Assembly: GCA_023404345.1 (NCBI GenBank)
Contig: JAEYCB010000068.1
Span: forward strand, 1-47,122
Reading direction: 5' to 3'
DNA: 47,122 bases
Source of the DNA: Bacillota bacterium
Lineage (GTDB): Bacteria > Bacillota > Clostridia > Christensenellales > Aristaeellaceae
The translations under genes and the position numbers were made by a program. Positions 8,079 through 16,371 of the stretch are shown piece by piece. The notes below the pieces were generated by a model that was not told the origin of the DNA, ran no database searches, and saw only the letters and a list, made by a program, of their open reading frames with translations. Every line of letters starts with the position of its first letter. Within the stretch, counting starts at the first letter, position 1.

Positions 8079-9726
8079 GCCGCAGTTCGATTTCTGGACG
8101 ATTGTAACCATCGGCATTCTGGCCGTGTTTGCCCTGTTCCTGATCTATCCGCTGATTTCCCTGTTTGTGGACGGCTTTTTGGAGGAGGGCACGGGAGCCT
8201 TCACCATGGCCAACTTCACCAAGTTTTTCGGAAAAAAATTCTACTACCGTTCGCTGCTCAACTCCCTGAAACTCACGGTATGCGTCACCATCTGCTCTCT
8301 GCTCATCGGTGTGCCCCTGGCTTACATCATGTCCTTTTTCAAAATCCGGGGCAAGGGCATTATCGAAATCCTCATCATCATCTCTATGATGAGTCCCAAC
8401 TTCATCGGCGCCTATTCGTGGATTTTGCTGCTGGGACGCAGCGGCGTGGTTACACAGTTCCTTTCCAATACCTTCGGCATCAAAATGCCGTCCATCTACG
8501 GCTTTGGCGGCATGCTGCTGGTGTTTACGCTCAAGTTGTATCCTTTCATCTATATGTATGTAAGCGGTGCTCTGAAAAAGGTGGACGTGGCCGTATGCGA
8601 GGCAGCCGAAAGCCTGGGCTGCAACGCCATCCGCAAGGTATTCACCGTGGTGATGCCGCTGGTTACGCCCACAGCCATCGCCTCGGCGCTGCTGGTGTTC
8701 ATGAACTGCATGGCAGACTTCGGCACCCCTGCCCTCATCGGCGAGGGATACGACGTGCTGCCCACCAAAATCTATATCGAGTTTGTGGGAGAATCCGGCG
8801 GTTCTGCATACTTCGCTTCGGCCATGGCTTCGCTGATGGTGGTGATCACGGCGGTGCTGTTCCTTTTGCAGAAGTGGTACGTGAACAAAAAAAACTTTAC
8901 CATGAGCGCCATGCGTCCTATCCAGCCCACGCGGGCCAAGGGTGCCAAAAACGTCGTGATGCACGTGTTCACTTACCTGCTGGTGATTCTTTCGGTGGTG
9001 CCGCATCTGGTGATTATCTGGACCTCCCTGCGAAAAACAGAGGTGCAATACTTCGTAGATGGCTACTCCTTTGAAAGCTATACCAAAATTTTTGATACGG
9101 CGTTCTCCTCCATTCAAAATACTTACTTGTATTGCATCATTGCCTTGGCTATAATTATTGTGCTCGGCATGTTAATCGCCTACCTGTCCGTGCGCAAAAA
9201 AAGCATGCTCACCAGTGCGATTGATACCATCGCCATGTTCCCCTACATCATTCCGGGTTCCGTGCTTGGTATTACGTTGCTTCTGGCCTTTAACGGCAAG
9301 TGCGATCCCTTGGTGCTTTCCGGTACGGCTACCATCATGATTATCTCGTTGGTCATTCGCCGTCTGGCGTACACGCTGCGCTCCAGCTCGGCTATTCTCT
9401 ATCAGATCAGCCCCAGCGTAGAAGAGGCTGCCATTTCTCTGGGCGATTCGCCATTGAAAGCCTTTGTAAAGGTAACGGCCAAGCTGATGCTGCCCGGCGT
9501 AATTTCCGGCGCTATCCTGAGCTGGATTACGCTGATTAACGAGCTGAGTTCCTCGGTTATGCTCTATACGGCGAACACGCGCACCATGTCCGTAGCCATC
9601 TATAACGAGGTCATTCGCGCCAGCTATGGCACGGCCGCCGCATTGGCCACCATCCTGACGCTAACGACAGTGCTGTCGCTGTTCCTGTTCTTCAAGATCA
9701 GCGGAAGCAAGGACGTAACCATGTAG
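8065..9726 (+). CDS. Double-length ABC transporter permease (FbpB/AfuB type)
   Basis: A 553-residue membrane protein made of two fused permease halves, each with about six membrane segments. The first spans about residues 10-280 and the second about 295-545. Each half carries the cytoplasmic EAA loop that docks on the ATPase: CEAAESLGCNAIRKVF...MPLVTP in the first and EEAAISLGDSPLKAFV...KLMLPG in the second. Double-length permeases are typical of Fe(III)-, AfuB- and phosphonate-type importers. One polypeptide thus forms the whole channel, with two copies of the ATPase encoded just upstream. The start ATG 8065 lies inside the end of the ATPase gene and follows AAGGATGTG. Confidence 0.92.
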   Translation: MSKRKPQFDFWTIVTIGILAVFALFLIYPLISLFVDGFLEEGTGAFTMANFTKFFGKKFYYRSLLNSLKLTVCVTICSLLIGVPLAYIMSFFKIRGKGIIEILIIISMMSPNFIGAYSWILLLGRSGVVTQFLSNTFGIKMPSIYGFGGMLLVFTLKLYPFIYMYVSGALKKVDVAVCEAAESLGCNAIRKVFTVVMPLVTPTAIASALLVFMNCMADFGTPALIGEGYDVLPTKIYIEFVGESGGSAYFASAMASLMVVITAVLFLLQKWYVNKKNFTMSAMRPIQPTRAKGAKNVVMHVFTYLLVILSVVPHLVIIWTSLRKTEVQYFVDGYSFESYTKIFDTAFSSIQNTYLYCIIALAIIIVLGMLIAYLSVRKKSMLTSAIDTIAMFPYIIPGSVLGITLLLAFNGKCDPLVLSGTATIMIISLVIRRLAYTLRSSSAILYQISPSVEEAAISLGDSPLKAFVKVTAKLMLPGVISGAILSWITLINELSSSVMLYTANTRTMSVAIYNEVIRASYGTAAALATILTLTTVLSLFLFFKISGSKDVTM

Positions 9727-9756
9727 CCGCTCATTTTTTCCAAGCGAGGCATACGC

Positions 9757-11484
9757 ATGAAAAAAACCAGGCAACAGACTCGCTTCCGCGATGATCTGCG
9801 CAGGCTGTTGTTGTTTTATTCCCTGCTGCCGCTGTTGGCCGCCGTGCTGCTTCTGATCGTGTTCCTGGGGTACATTCCGCTCCAGAACGTGGTCCACGGC
9901 ACGGCGGACAACCTGCAGCTTGCCTGGAACGCCTTTGGCGGAGAATGGCAAAGCTTGCAAAACGAGCTGCTCTCCCTGCAAAGCCAGATGGATCTTGCTG
10001 CCTTCCGCTCAAGCGTCAATTACCAGGCAGCCCTTAAAAGCCGGGTCTATCAGTTCATTAACCAAGGCATATCACGGCCCCAGTTCTTTTTTCTGGATGC
10101 TGATGAAAACCTGGTTTTTTCTACGCAGGTAAACGAAGGCATGCGCGAAAGTCTGCAAAACAGCTTTCACTGGCGGTTGGTCAACAATCTTCCCACCTCA
10201 GCCGGGGAAGTAGCTATGGCGGTGGTGCGTGCGGAGGTGGGAGTGACTACCGTTTCCAGCATGCTGGTTGGTTGCTGTCTGTTTGATGGAACAGGTAACA
10301 TAGCCGGCTACATCTACTTTGCCCTGGATGAAGATCAAATGGCGGCACAATTCAAGCAATGTGCCTCCGATCTGATTGTAACGGACCGGTTCGATTCCGT
10401 ATTCTTGGGCACAAGCAGTGCTTTCGTTGGCGATTTCGGCAAGCTGCGCGTCAGGCTGCGCGATTCCAACGGCTTTACCGCGCTTCCCGAAGGACTGTTC
10501 TACATCCGCACCCTCGCTACGGAAAACGGCCTGCTCAAAATTTACGCCATGTCGGAATGTGGCGGCATCATCAGTACGCTTATGTTGCTGGGAACGCTGG
10601 TGTTGGTGTTTTTTGGCGTGTTCACGGCGGTCATCCTTGTAAGCACGGAACGTGTGGCCGATCAGAAAACCCGTATCATCGGCGAAATTGCCGCAGCCTG
10701 CTATCAGGTCCAGCAAGGTGATTTAAATACCGAGTTGAGCATCAGCAGCAACGATGAATTCCAGATCATCTCCCAGGCATATAACAGCATGCTCAAGAGC
10801 ATGCGGGAACTGATCCGCCGCAGTGTGGACCTTGGACATGAAACTGCGGTATCCAAAATCAAGCAGCTGGAAAGCCAGTTTCACCCGCATTTTCTGTTTA
10901 ACACCCTGGAAAATATCCGCTTCATGATCCGTATTGATTCCAAGGCCGCCGACAAAGCCATGGTGGCACTTTCCAGCCTGCTGCGCTACAGCATCCAAAA
11001 TGGAGGCATGATGATCCCTCTGCGTGAGGATTTGAACTACATCCGCAGCTATATGAGCATTCTGGAAATGCGCTTCGGCAATCGCCTCAGCTACCAGATC
11101 GACGTGCCTGCCGCGCTGGAGGATTTTCCGGTGCCCAAGCTGATTGTGCAGCCCATCATCGAAAACGCCGCCGTCTACGGCATGAAACGCAGCGACCACT
11201 TGTTCATTGCCCTGTCTGCCTATTGCGAAGGAAACGACGTGGTACTGCGGGTAACCGATAATGGGCCTGGTATTGAACCTGATATGCTCAAGCAGTTGAA
11301 ACGGTGTCTGGCCGATGCCAGCGCCGAGCGCGGCGATCACTTTGGCATCATGAACGTGCATGAGCGCGTTCGGCTGATCTATGGTGACCGTTATGGTATT
11401 TCCATTGATTCACAGGTGGGGAAGGGTACAACGGTCCTGCTCCACTTTCCCCAGGACGGCGGTAGGAAAGGAGACCTGTTGTGA
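9757..11484 (+). CDS. Sensor histidine kinase, YesM/LytS type
   Basis: A 575-residue membrane kinase. It has a short basic N-terminus, a first membrane segment (about 18-45), an extracytoplasmic sensor region of about 220 residues, and a second membrane segment (about 270-292). A HAMP linker follows, then a His_kinase domain with QFHPHFLFNTLENI, where the phospho-acceptor is probably His378, and a HATPase_c domain with IENAAVYG (N box) and DNGPGI (G1 box). YesM-type kinases usually pair with AraC-type regulators and control the sugar transporter beside them. It is 30 bases after the permease gene and overlaps the regulator gene by four bases. The sensor region probably detects the transported compound directly or through the binding protein (inference). 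Confidence 0.93.
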   Translation: MKKTRQQTRFRDDLRRLLLFYSLLPLLAAVLLLIVFLGYIPLQNVVHGTADNLQLAWNAFGGEWQSLQNELLSLQSQMDLAAFRSSVNYQAALKSRVYQFINQGISRPQFFFLDADENLVFSTQVNEGMRESLQNSFHWRLVNNLPTSAGEVAMAVVRAEVGVTTVSSMLVGCCLFDGTGNIAGYIYFALDEDQMAAQFKQCASDLIVTDRFDSVFLGTSSAFVGDFGKLRVRLRDSNGFTALPEGLFYIRTLATENGLLKIYAMSECGGIISTLMLLGTLVLVFFGVFTAVILVSTERVADQKTRIIGEIAAACYQVQQGDLNTELSISSNDEFQIISQAYNSMLKSMRELIRRSVDLGHETAVSKIKQLESQFHPHFLFNTLENIRFMIRIDSKAADKAMVALSSLLRYSIQNGGMMIPLREDLNYIRSYMSILEMRFGNRLSYQIDVPAALEDFPVPKLIVQPIIENAAVYGMKRSDHLFIALSAYCEGNDVVLRVTDNGPGIEPDMLKQLKRCLADASAERGDHFGIMNVHERVRLIYGDRYGISIDSQVGKGTTVLLHFPQDGGRKGDLL

Positions 11485-12293
11485 TTCTGCGTGTGTTCAT
11501 CGCTGAGGATGAGGAGATGATCCGCAAGGGCTTGGTGCATACCGTCAACTGGAGCGACATGGGCTGCCTGGTGGTGGGCAGCGCGGCTGATGGCCGCAGC
11601 GGCTTGAGCAGTATACTGCAAAAGCGGCCGGACGTGGTCATCACCGACATCCGCATGCCGGTGATGGACGGGCTGGAAATGCTGGAGCGCGCATTGGCGG
11701 TATACTCCTTCCGCATCATTCTGCTGACCAGCTACGCGGATTTCGACTACGCGCGCCGGGCCATTGCCCTTCGGGCGTGCGACTACCTGCTCAAGCCCCT
11801 GGATGAGGACAAGCTGGCTTCACTGATGAGCCGTATCCACACCGAGGAGGAAACCGCCAAACAAGTGCGCCGCCTGATGCCGCTGCTAAACGGCACCTGC
11901 AAATCTGCCTCGCTGGTGATGGAAGAAATCCGCGAGCAGGACGCATATGTCGATGTGGCTCTCAAGCGCATCGTATCCCACAGCGAGCAGCGTCTGTGCA
12001 TCGAGGGACTCGCCGAGGAAATGGGGGTCTCCGCCAGCTACCTCAGCCGCCGTTTCAAGGCGGTCACGGGACAAACCTTTCTGGACACGCTCAACATGCA
12101 GCGTGTCCAGCAGGCGGTAGGTCTTTTGCATGAGGGCGCACGCACATCCGAAGTGGCCGAAAAGACAGGGTTTACCGATTACAAGCACTTCTGCTCCGTT
12201 TTCAAACGCTGCACCGGCCTTACGCCGCGGGAATACCTGCGTGGCAACGCAGCTCCCGCCGGTGTAACGGCAGACGATATTCAGAAAGGATGA
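11481..12293 (+). CDS. Response regulator with AraC-type DNA-binding domain (YesN-like, short form)
   Basis: A 270-residue regulator. The receiver domain (about 2-120) has acidic residues DEE near 10-12, the phospho-acceptor Asp56 in ITDIRMP, and Lys105 in LLKPLDED. The AraC-type double helix-turn-helix (about 155-255) has CIEGLAEEMGVSASYLSRRFKAVTG and GFTDYKHFCSVFKRCTGLTPREY. YesN proteins are often about 500 residues with a long middle; here the linker is very short. The start is GTG 11481 within the GTGA overlap with the kinase stop, preceded by AAAGGAGA. It likely activates the operon promoter upstream of 5830 when the kinase senses substrate. Confidence 0.93.
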   Translation: MILRVFIAEDEEMIRKGLVHTVNWSDMGCLVVGSAADGRSGLSSILQKRPDVVITDIRMPVMDGLEMLERALAVYSFRIILLTSYADFDYARRAIALRACDYLLKPLDEDKLASLMSRIHTEEETAKQVRRLMPLLNGTCKSASLVMEEIREQDAYVDVALKRIVSHSEQRLCIEGLAEEMGVSASYLSRRFKAVTGQTFLDTLNMQRVQQAVGLLHEGARTSEVAEKTGFTDYKHFCSVFKRCTGLTPREYLRGNAAPAGVTADDIQKG

Positions 12294-12299
12294 TTTCCT

Positions 12300-12959
12300 A
12301 TGACCAAAACACAGGTTGCTTCTATGATCGACCACACGCTGCTCAAGGCCACCGCCACGCCAGAACAGATTACACAGCTGTGTGACACAGCCAAAGCGCT
12401 TCACACCGCCAGCGTGTGCGTCAATCCCTGCCACGTAGCGCTGGCAGCACAGCTGCTGAAGGACAGCGATGTAAAGGTATGCACGGTAATCGGGTTCCCT
12501 CTGGGGGCCAACACCACCGCTGTCAAGGCTTTTGAAACAAAGGACGCCATCGCAAACGGTGCAGATGAGGTGGATATGGTCATCAATATCGGTGCGCTCA
12601 AAAGTGGCAACCTTGCTTTGCTGGAAAGCGATATTCGCGGTGTCGTGGAGGCTGCTGCGGGTACGCTGGTAAAGGTCATTATCGAATGCTGCTACCTCAC
12701 CGATGAGGAAAAAGTGTTTGCCTGCAAAGCCTGCATCAATGCAGGAGCCGACTACGTCAAGACCAGTACGGGCTTTGGTACCGGCGGGGCCACCGTGCCG
12801 GACGTGCGGCTGATGAAGGATTCCATACCCGAAAATATGAAGGTGAAAGCTGCCGGCGGCATGCATAGCTGGCAGGAAGCCGTAGACATGGTGGAGGCGG
12901 GCGCAAGCCGTCTGGGCACCAGCTCTACCCTGACCATTCTGGAGGGTGCGAAGGAGTAA
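12300..12959 (+). CDS. deoC: Deoxyribose-phosphate aldolase
   Basis: A 219-residue class I aldolase that splits 2-deoxyribose-5-phosphate into glyceraldehyde-3-phosphate and acetaldehyde, the last step of deoxynucleoside breakdown. Key residues are visible: IDHTLLK at the N-terminus, Asp92 (DEVDMV), the Schiff-base Lys154 in DYVKTSTGF, and Lys183 in KVKAAGG. Length and motifs match the short bacterial DeoC form. It starts six bases after the response-regulator stop and has a terminator behind it, so it is the last gene of the transporter operon. That is the best clue that the operon handles a sugar phosphate or deoxynucleoside-derived compound. Confidence 0.96.
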   Translation: MTKTQVASMIDHTLLKATATPEQITQLCDTAKALHTASVCVNPCHVALAAQLLKDSDVKVCTVIGFPLGANTTAVKAFETKDAIANGADEVDMVINIGALKSGNLALLESDIRGVVEAAAGTLVKVIIECCYLTDEEKVFACKACINAGADYVKTSTGFGTGGATVPDVRLMKDSIPENMKVKAAGGMHSWQEAVDMVEAGASRLGTSSTLTILEGAKE

Positions 12960-12996
12960 TCTGCGCATTTCACCCGTATATACATGAAACCTTTTT

Positions 12997-13026
12997 GCCC
13001 AGGCACCTTCTGTGTCCGGGCTTTTT
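12997..13026 (+). terminator. Terminator after deoC
   Basis: GCCCAGGCAC (12997-13006) pairs with GTGTCCGGGC (13012-13021) with one mismatch and one G-T pair, followed by TTTTT. It ends the operon that starts near 5780. Confidence 0.8.
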
Positions 13027-13041
13027 AACACGCCGCTCCGC

Positions 13042-13070
13042 TTGCAAGCATGCTTTCCTTTTGTTATAAT
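13042..13070 (+). promoter_or_regulatory. Promoter of nrdR
   Basis: TTGCAA (13042-13047), a 17-base spacer and a perfect TATAAT (13065-13070), located 47 bases before the nrdR start. Confidence 0.8.
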
Positions 13071-13116
13071 ATAAAAAGGTGTGTGAACCCATGGCGATAA
13101 AAAAGGAGGGCGCTCC

Positions 13117-13608
13117 ATGAGATGCCAGTATTGCGGTTATCTGGACAGCCGTGTGATTGATTCCAGACCCACGGAGGAGGGCAGCTCCATCCGCCGCCGC
13201 CGCGAATGCCTTCGTTGTGGCAGACGCTTCACCACCTATGAGAAAATTGAAACTTCGCCTCTGATGGTGGTGAAGAAGGATATGCGGCGCGAGCCCTTCA
13301 ACGCCGATAAAATCAAAAAGGGGCTTCTGCACGCGTGTCAGAAGCGCCCGGTAAGTATGAAGGATATCGACGCCATTGTAGAAAAGGTAGAAAAGCAGGT
13401 CTATTCCTCCGGCGAGGACGAACTGTCCTCCCGTCGTATCGGCGAGGCTGTGATGGATGAGCTCAAGCTCCTCGATGAGGTGGCCTATGTTCGCTTCGCC
13501 TCGGTCTACCGCCAGTTTACCGACGTAAGCAGCTTCATGGATGAGCTCAACAAGCTCGTGCTGGAAGGCAAGGCCCGCATGAAGGATCAGGAGCGTTCCG
13601 GGGAGTAA
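13117..13608 (+). CDS. nrdR: Transcriptional repressor NrdR
   Basis: A 163-residue repressor of ribonucleotide reductase genes. The N-terminal zinc ribbon has Cys3, Cys6, Cys31 and Cys34 (MRCQYC and CLRCGRRFTTYE), and the ATP-cone domain (about 49-139) senses ATP/dATP. Length and both domains match the family closely. AAAAGGAGG precedes ATG 13117. It has its own promoter and lies just after deoC, but the two are separated by a terminator, so the closeness of two deoxynucleotide-related genes may be chance. Its stop is five bases from the convergent metallo-hydrolase gene. No NrdR box pair or nrd gene is visible in this window. Confidence 0.97.
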   Translation: MRCQYCGYLDSRVIDSRPTEEGSSIRRRRECLRCGRRFTTYEKIETSPLMVVKKDMRREPFNADKIKKGLLHACQKRPVSMKDIDAIVEKVEKQVYSSGEDELSSRRIGEAVMDELKLLDEVAYVRFASVYRQFTDVSSFMDELNKLVLEGKARMKDQERSGE

Positions 13609-13613
13609 CCGTC

Positions 13614-14426
13614 TTATTCCCCGGCCAGTATCAGCGTGTCCAGATCGTTAGGCACATGCAGGTCGCCATCGTAATAGATGCGTCCCTCCTCCAGATAGAG
13701 GGCCTCCCGCTGCGCAAGGCGACGATCTTCCGTATGCCACAGTACAAGATGGGGTATGCCTAGGCCCTGCGCCAGTTCGCAGGCATCCTTGACGGTGGAG
13801 TGATGCTTTTCGTAGGGTTTGAAACGCTCGCGGTCGCCATAGAGGCAAAACGCCTCGCTAAGCAGCCAGTCCGCGCCCTGCACATAGGCGGCGCAGGCGG
13901 GATTGTAAGGCTCGTCGCCCAAGCAGCAGAGCTTTCCGCCGCCCGCAAGCGCCATAGTGAATCCCATCTGCTTCATCTTGGTAGAGTGAATATCAAAAAA
14001 TGTAACCTCCCGGCCCAGAATGATTTCCTTCTGGCCGTCGGAGATATCGCGGAAAAGGATGCGGTCGCCGATGCGGTCCGTCATCTTTTTTTGCAATGTG
14101 ATACGCGCCATCTGGCACAGGCCCTCGCGCACGGTGGGGTCGCACCAGATGGTCAGTTCGCCTTCATAGCGTCCCGCGTTCATGGCCGCCGCCACCATGC
14201 GCACCACCCACACCGCGCCCAGCAGATGATCACTGTGTGCATGGGTCAGAATCAGTTGATGAATATCTTTCAGGTCCACGCCCGCCTTTTCCAGCTGGCT
14301 GAGGATGCCGTTTCCACCGCCCGCATCGCACAGCAGATAACCCTCGGGTAAATCCAGCAAAAAGCAGGTGTTGTAGCAGCGTGTTACGGCGGCATTGCCC
14401 GTGCCTAAGGCGATCAGGCGGTCCAT
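13614..14426 (-). CDS. MBL-fold metallo-hydrolase (RNase Z-like fold)
   Basis: A 270-residue protein of the metallo-beta-lactamase fold. It begins with a strand-turn like RNase Z (MDRLIALGTGNAA) and carries the zinc motif THAHSDHLLG near residues 80-89. Later metal-ligand candidates are CLGDEP and the LWHTED histidine. Family members cut RNA, phosphodiesters or thioesters. The length is short for canonical RNase Z and the family-specific exosite arm is not obvious, so I give only the fold. Ribosome site GAGGAGG lies nine bases before the ATG (complement of 14424-14426). It lies 75 bases downstream of cysK on the same strand, with a small hairpin between (TCGCCCC/GGGGCGA, 14453-14473), and may be co-transcribed with it. 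Confidence 0.85.
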   Translation of the reverse strand: MDRLIALGTGNAAVTRCYNTCFLLDLPEGYLLCDAGGGNGILSQLEKAGVDLKDIHQLILTHAHSDHLLGAVWVVRMVAAAMNAGRYEGELTIWCDPTVREGLCQMARITLQKKMTDRIGDRILFRDISDGQKEIILGREVTFFDIHSTKMKQMGFTMALAGGGKLCCLGDEPYNPACAAYVQGADWLLSEAFCLYGDRERFKPYEKHHSTVKDACELAQGLGIPHLVLWHTEDRRLAQREALYLEEGRIYYDGDLHVPNDLDTLILAGE

Positions 14427-14501
14427 TTGAAAATCCTCCTCATGTGGCTTGATTCGCCCCTTGCGCGGGGCGATTGCTTGTTTGGGACTGGTACACTCCG
14501 C

Positions 14502-15422
14502 TTACTGCGCGCCTTGCAGATACCTTTCTCCCGTATCCGGCAAAAGCGCGACAATCAGCTTGCCCGCGTTTTCCGCGCGGCGTGCCAGCACCGTGGCCGC
14601 ATGCAGTGCCGCGCCGGAAGAGATGCCCGCGAGCACCCCATCCAGACGCACCAGTGCCCGGCGTGCCGCAAAGGCTTCTTCGTTCGTAACGGGAATCACC
14701 TCATCGTAGGCAGCAGTATTGAGCGTCGCAGGTACGAAGCCCGCACCAATGCCCTGCAGGCCGTGCGGACCGGGCGTGCCGCCCTCCAGCACCGCGCTGG
14801 TTGCCGGTTCCACCGCCACCACGCGCACGGCGGGATTCTGTGCCTTCAAATAATCGGACACGCCGGTTAGTGTTCCGCCGGTGCCCACACCCGCCACAAA
14901 AATGTCCACCTTGCCGTCGGTATCTTCCCATATTTCAGGACCGGTGGTGCGGCGGTGTACGGCGGGGTTGGCCGGGTTGGAAAACTGATCGGGAATCAGG
15001 CTGCCCGCGATCTGCTCTTTAAGCTCCTGGGCCTTGGCGATGGCTCCCTTCATGCCCAGCGCCCCGTCGGTCAGCACCAGTTCCGCACCATAAGCGCGAA
15101 TCAGCGCGCGGCGTTCGGGGCTCATGCTGTCGGGCATCACAATCAGCGTGCGGTATCCGCGCGCCGCCGCCACCCATGCCAGTCCGATGCCCGTGTTGCC
15201 GCTGGTGGGTTCGATGATGGTGCCGCCCGGTTTGAGCGCGCCGCTTTCCTCCGCCGCGTCCAGCATGGCGCAGGCGGTGCGGTCCTTGACGCTCCCGGCG
15301 GGGTTAAACGCCTCCAGCTTGGCGGCGATCGTGGCATTCAGGCCATTTTCGCGGCAGTAGCCGGTCAGCACCAGAAGCGGGGTATGGCCAATGAGCTCAG
15401 TCAGGCTGCGATACATCTTCAT
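14502..15422 (-). CDS. cysK: Cysteine synthase (O-acetylserine sulfhydrylase)
   Basis: A 306-residue PLP enzyme that makes L-cysteine from O-acetylserine and sulfide. The PLP lysine is Lys46 in NPAGSVKDR, the substrate loop is TSGNTG (73-78), and the phosphate-binding GTGGTLTG is near residue 175. I chose the ATG at 15422 (reading MKMYRSLTEL) because AAGGAGG lies 11 bases before it; the frame stays open 25 residues further upstream but without a ribosome site or homologous sequence. A second ATG two codons downstream is also possible. A good promoter lies directly upstream. No serine acetyltransferase gene (cysE) is seen next to it. Confidence 0.95.
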   Translation of the reverse strand: MKMYRSLTELIGHTPLLVLTGYCRENGLNATIAAKLEAFNPAGSVKDRTACAMLDAAEESGALKPGGTIIEPTSGNTGIGLAWVAAARGYRTLIVMPDSMSPERRALIRAYGAELVLTDGALGMKGAIAKAQELKEQIAGSLIPDQFSNPANPAVHRRTTGPEIWEDTDGKVDIFVAGVGTGGTLTGVSDYLKAQNPAVRVVAVEPATSAVLEGGTPGPHGLQGIGAGFVPATLNTAAYDEVIPVTNEEAFAARRALVRLDGVLAGISSGAALHAATVLARRAENAGKLIVALLPDTGERYLQGAQ

Positions 15423-15468
15423 TGCAGGCGGCGCCTCCTTATCTGCAAAGCTTATGGGATTGATTAGG

Positions 15469-15497
15469 ATGATAGGCGCACGAAAGCCGCTTGTCAA
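15469..15497 (-). promoter_or_regulatory. Promoter of cysK
   Basis: On the minus strand: TTGACA (15492-15497), a 17-base spacer and TATCAT (15469-15474). It is divergent from the HD-gene promoter that starts 29 bases away. Confidence 0.75.
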
Positions 15498-15525
15498 GCT
15501 GTTCCATCAAAAAAGCCTTGCGGGC

Positions 15526-15554
15526 TTGAAAGGGCCGGCCGCGGGTGGTATGAT
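15526..15554 (+). promoter_or_regulatory. Promoter of the HD-domain gene
   Basis: TTGAAA (15526-15531), a 17-base spacer and TATGAT (15549-15554), preceding the CAAGGAGG ribosome site and ATG 15599. Confidence 0.7.
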
Positions 15555-15598
15555 AGCCAAAGAGCGCAGCACGCGCATATGCCAAGGAGGAATGCCCC

Positions 15599-16180
15599 AT
15601 GCAAAGTAATCTGACCCGCGAGCAGGCCCTCGCGCTGCTCAAAACCTATAACAAGGAGCCCTTTCACATCCAGCACGCACTGACTGTGGAGGGTGTGATG
15701 CGCTGGTACGCCAATGAGCTGGGCTACAGCGATGACGCCGATTACTGGGCCACCGTGGGCCTTCTGCACGATATCGACTTTGAAAACTGGCCCGAGGAGC
15801 ACTGCAAGAAAGCCCCGGAGCTGCTGCGCGCCGCCGGTGTGGGCGAGGATATGATCCATTCCATCTGCTCGCATGGCTATGGCCTGTGCTCCGACGTGGA
15901 GCCCGTACACGAGATGGAAAAGGTGCTTTTTGCCGCCGACGAACTGACCGGCCTCATCGGTGCGGCAGCGCTGATGCGCCCCAGCAAGAGTGTGATGGAC
16001 ATGGAGGTCAACAGCGTCAAAAAGAAATTCAAGGACAAAAAATTTGCAGCCGGCTGCTCGCGCGATGTGATTGCCGAGGGCGCGCAGCGCCTTGGCTGGG
16101 AGCTGACGGATCTGATGGACCGCACCCTTCGTGCCATGCAGAGCTGCGAAGAAAGTATTCGCAAAGAGATGGAGGGTTGA
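15599..16180 (+). CDS. HD-domain hydrolase
   Basis: A 193-residue cytoplasmic HD-superfamily protein. The metal-binding signature includes an early His (QHALTVEGV), the HD pair in LLHDIDFE near residue 60, a later SHGYG histidine, and the AADEL aspartate. The family includes metal-dependent phosphohydrolases that act on nucleotides or phosphodiesters. Small stand-alone members of this type are widespread in Firmicutes but uncharacterised, so no substrate can be named. It is a single-gene unit with its own promoter, the ribosome site AAGGAGG and a strong terminator. Confidence 0.88.
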   Translation: MQSNLTREQALALLKTYNKEPFHIQHALTVEGVMRWYANELGYSDDADYWATVGLLHDIDFENWPEEHCKKAPELLRAAGVGEDMIHSICSHGYGLCSDVEPVHEMEKVLFAADELTGLIGAAALMRPSKSVMDMEVNSVKKKFKDKKFAAGCSRDVIAEGAQRLGWELTDLMDRTLRAMQSCEESIRKEMEG

Positions 16181-16188
16181 CCGCCTCC

Positions 16189-16220
16189 GCCGGCAGGCAA
16201 TGCCTGCCGGCACTTTTTTT
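16189..16220 (+). terminator. Terminator after the HD-domain gene
   Basis: GCCGGCAGGC (16189-16198) pairs perfectly with GCCTGCCGGC (16202-16211), followed by ACTTTTTTT. Confidence 0.9.
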
Positions 16221-16306
16221 GTTGTCCGCAGTACCGCACAACGTGTTGCCACTTGTGGCGAAACTGTAAAATCCATGCGTTTTTTTGACATTTCAGACGT
16301 GAACGC

Positions 16307-16336
16307 TTGACAGCCGTTTGTTAGCCGGCTTATAAT
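16307..16336 (+). promoter_or_regulatory. Promoter of the MacAB-like exporter operon
   Basis: TTGACA (16307-16312), an 18-base spacer and TATAAT (16331-16336): both hexamers are perfect. A second TTGACA lies at 16285-16290 without a matching -10. Confidence 0.8.
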
Positions 16337-16371
16337 CGCACCATTCCATTTGAAGGAGGAACCCTAGGATC

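Noticed and set aside
5830..9726. Ferric iron importer
   Set aside because: Family names would suggest this, but the tyrosine pair that binds iron is absent and deoC lies in the operon. Kept as an alternative only.
11886..13118. 410-codon open frame on the minus strand over the response regulator and deoC
   Set aside because: It crosses two well-supported genes and a terminator, and has no motif.
12300..13608. deoC and nrdR as one deoxynucleotide-related unit
   Set aside because: A terminator and a strong new promoter lie between the two; neighbouring functions alone are not enough.
13614..14426. True RNase Z
   Set aside because: The fold and first zinc motif agree, but the protein is short and the tRNA-binding exosite is not seen.
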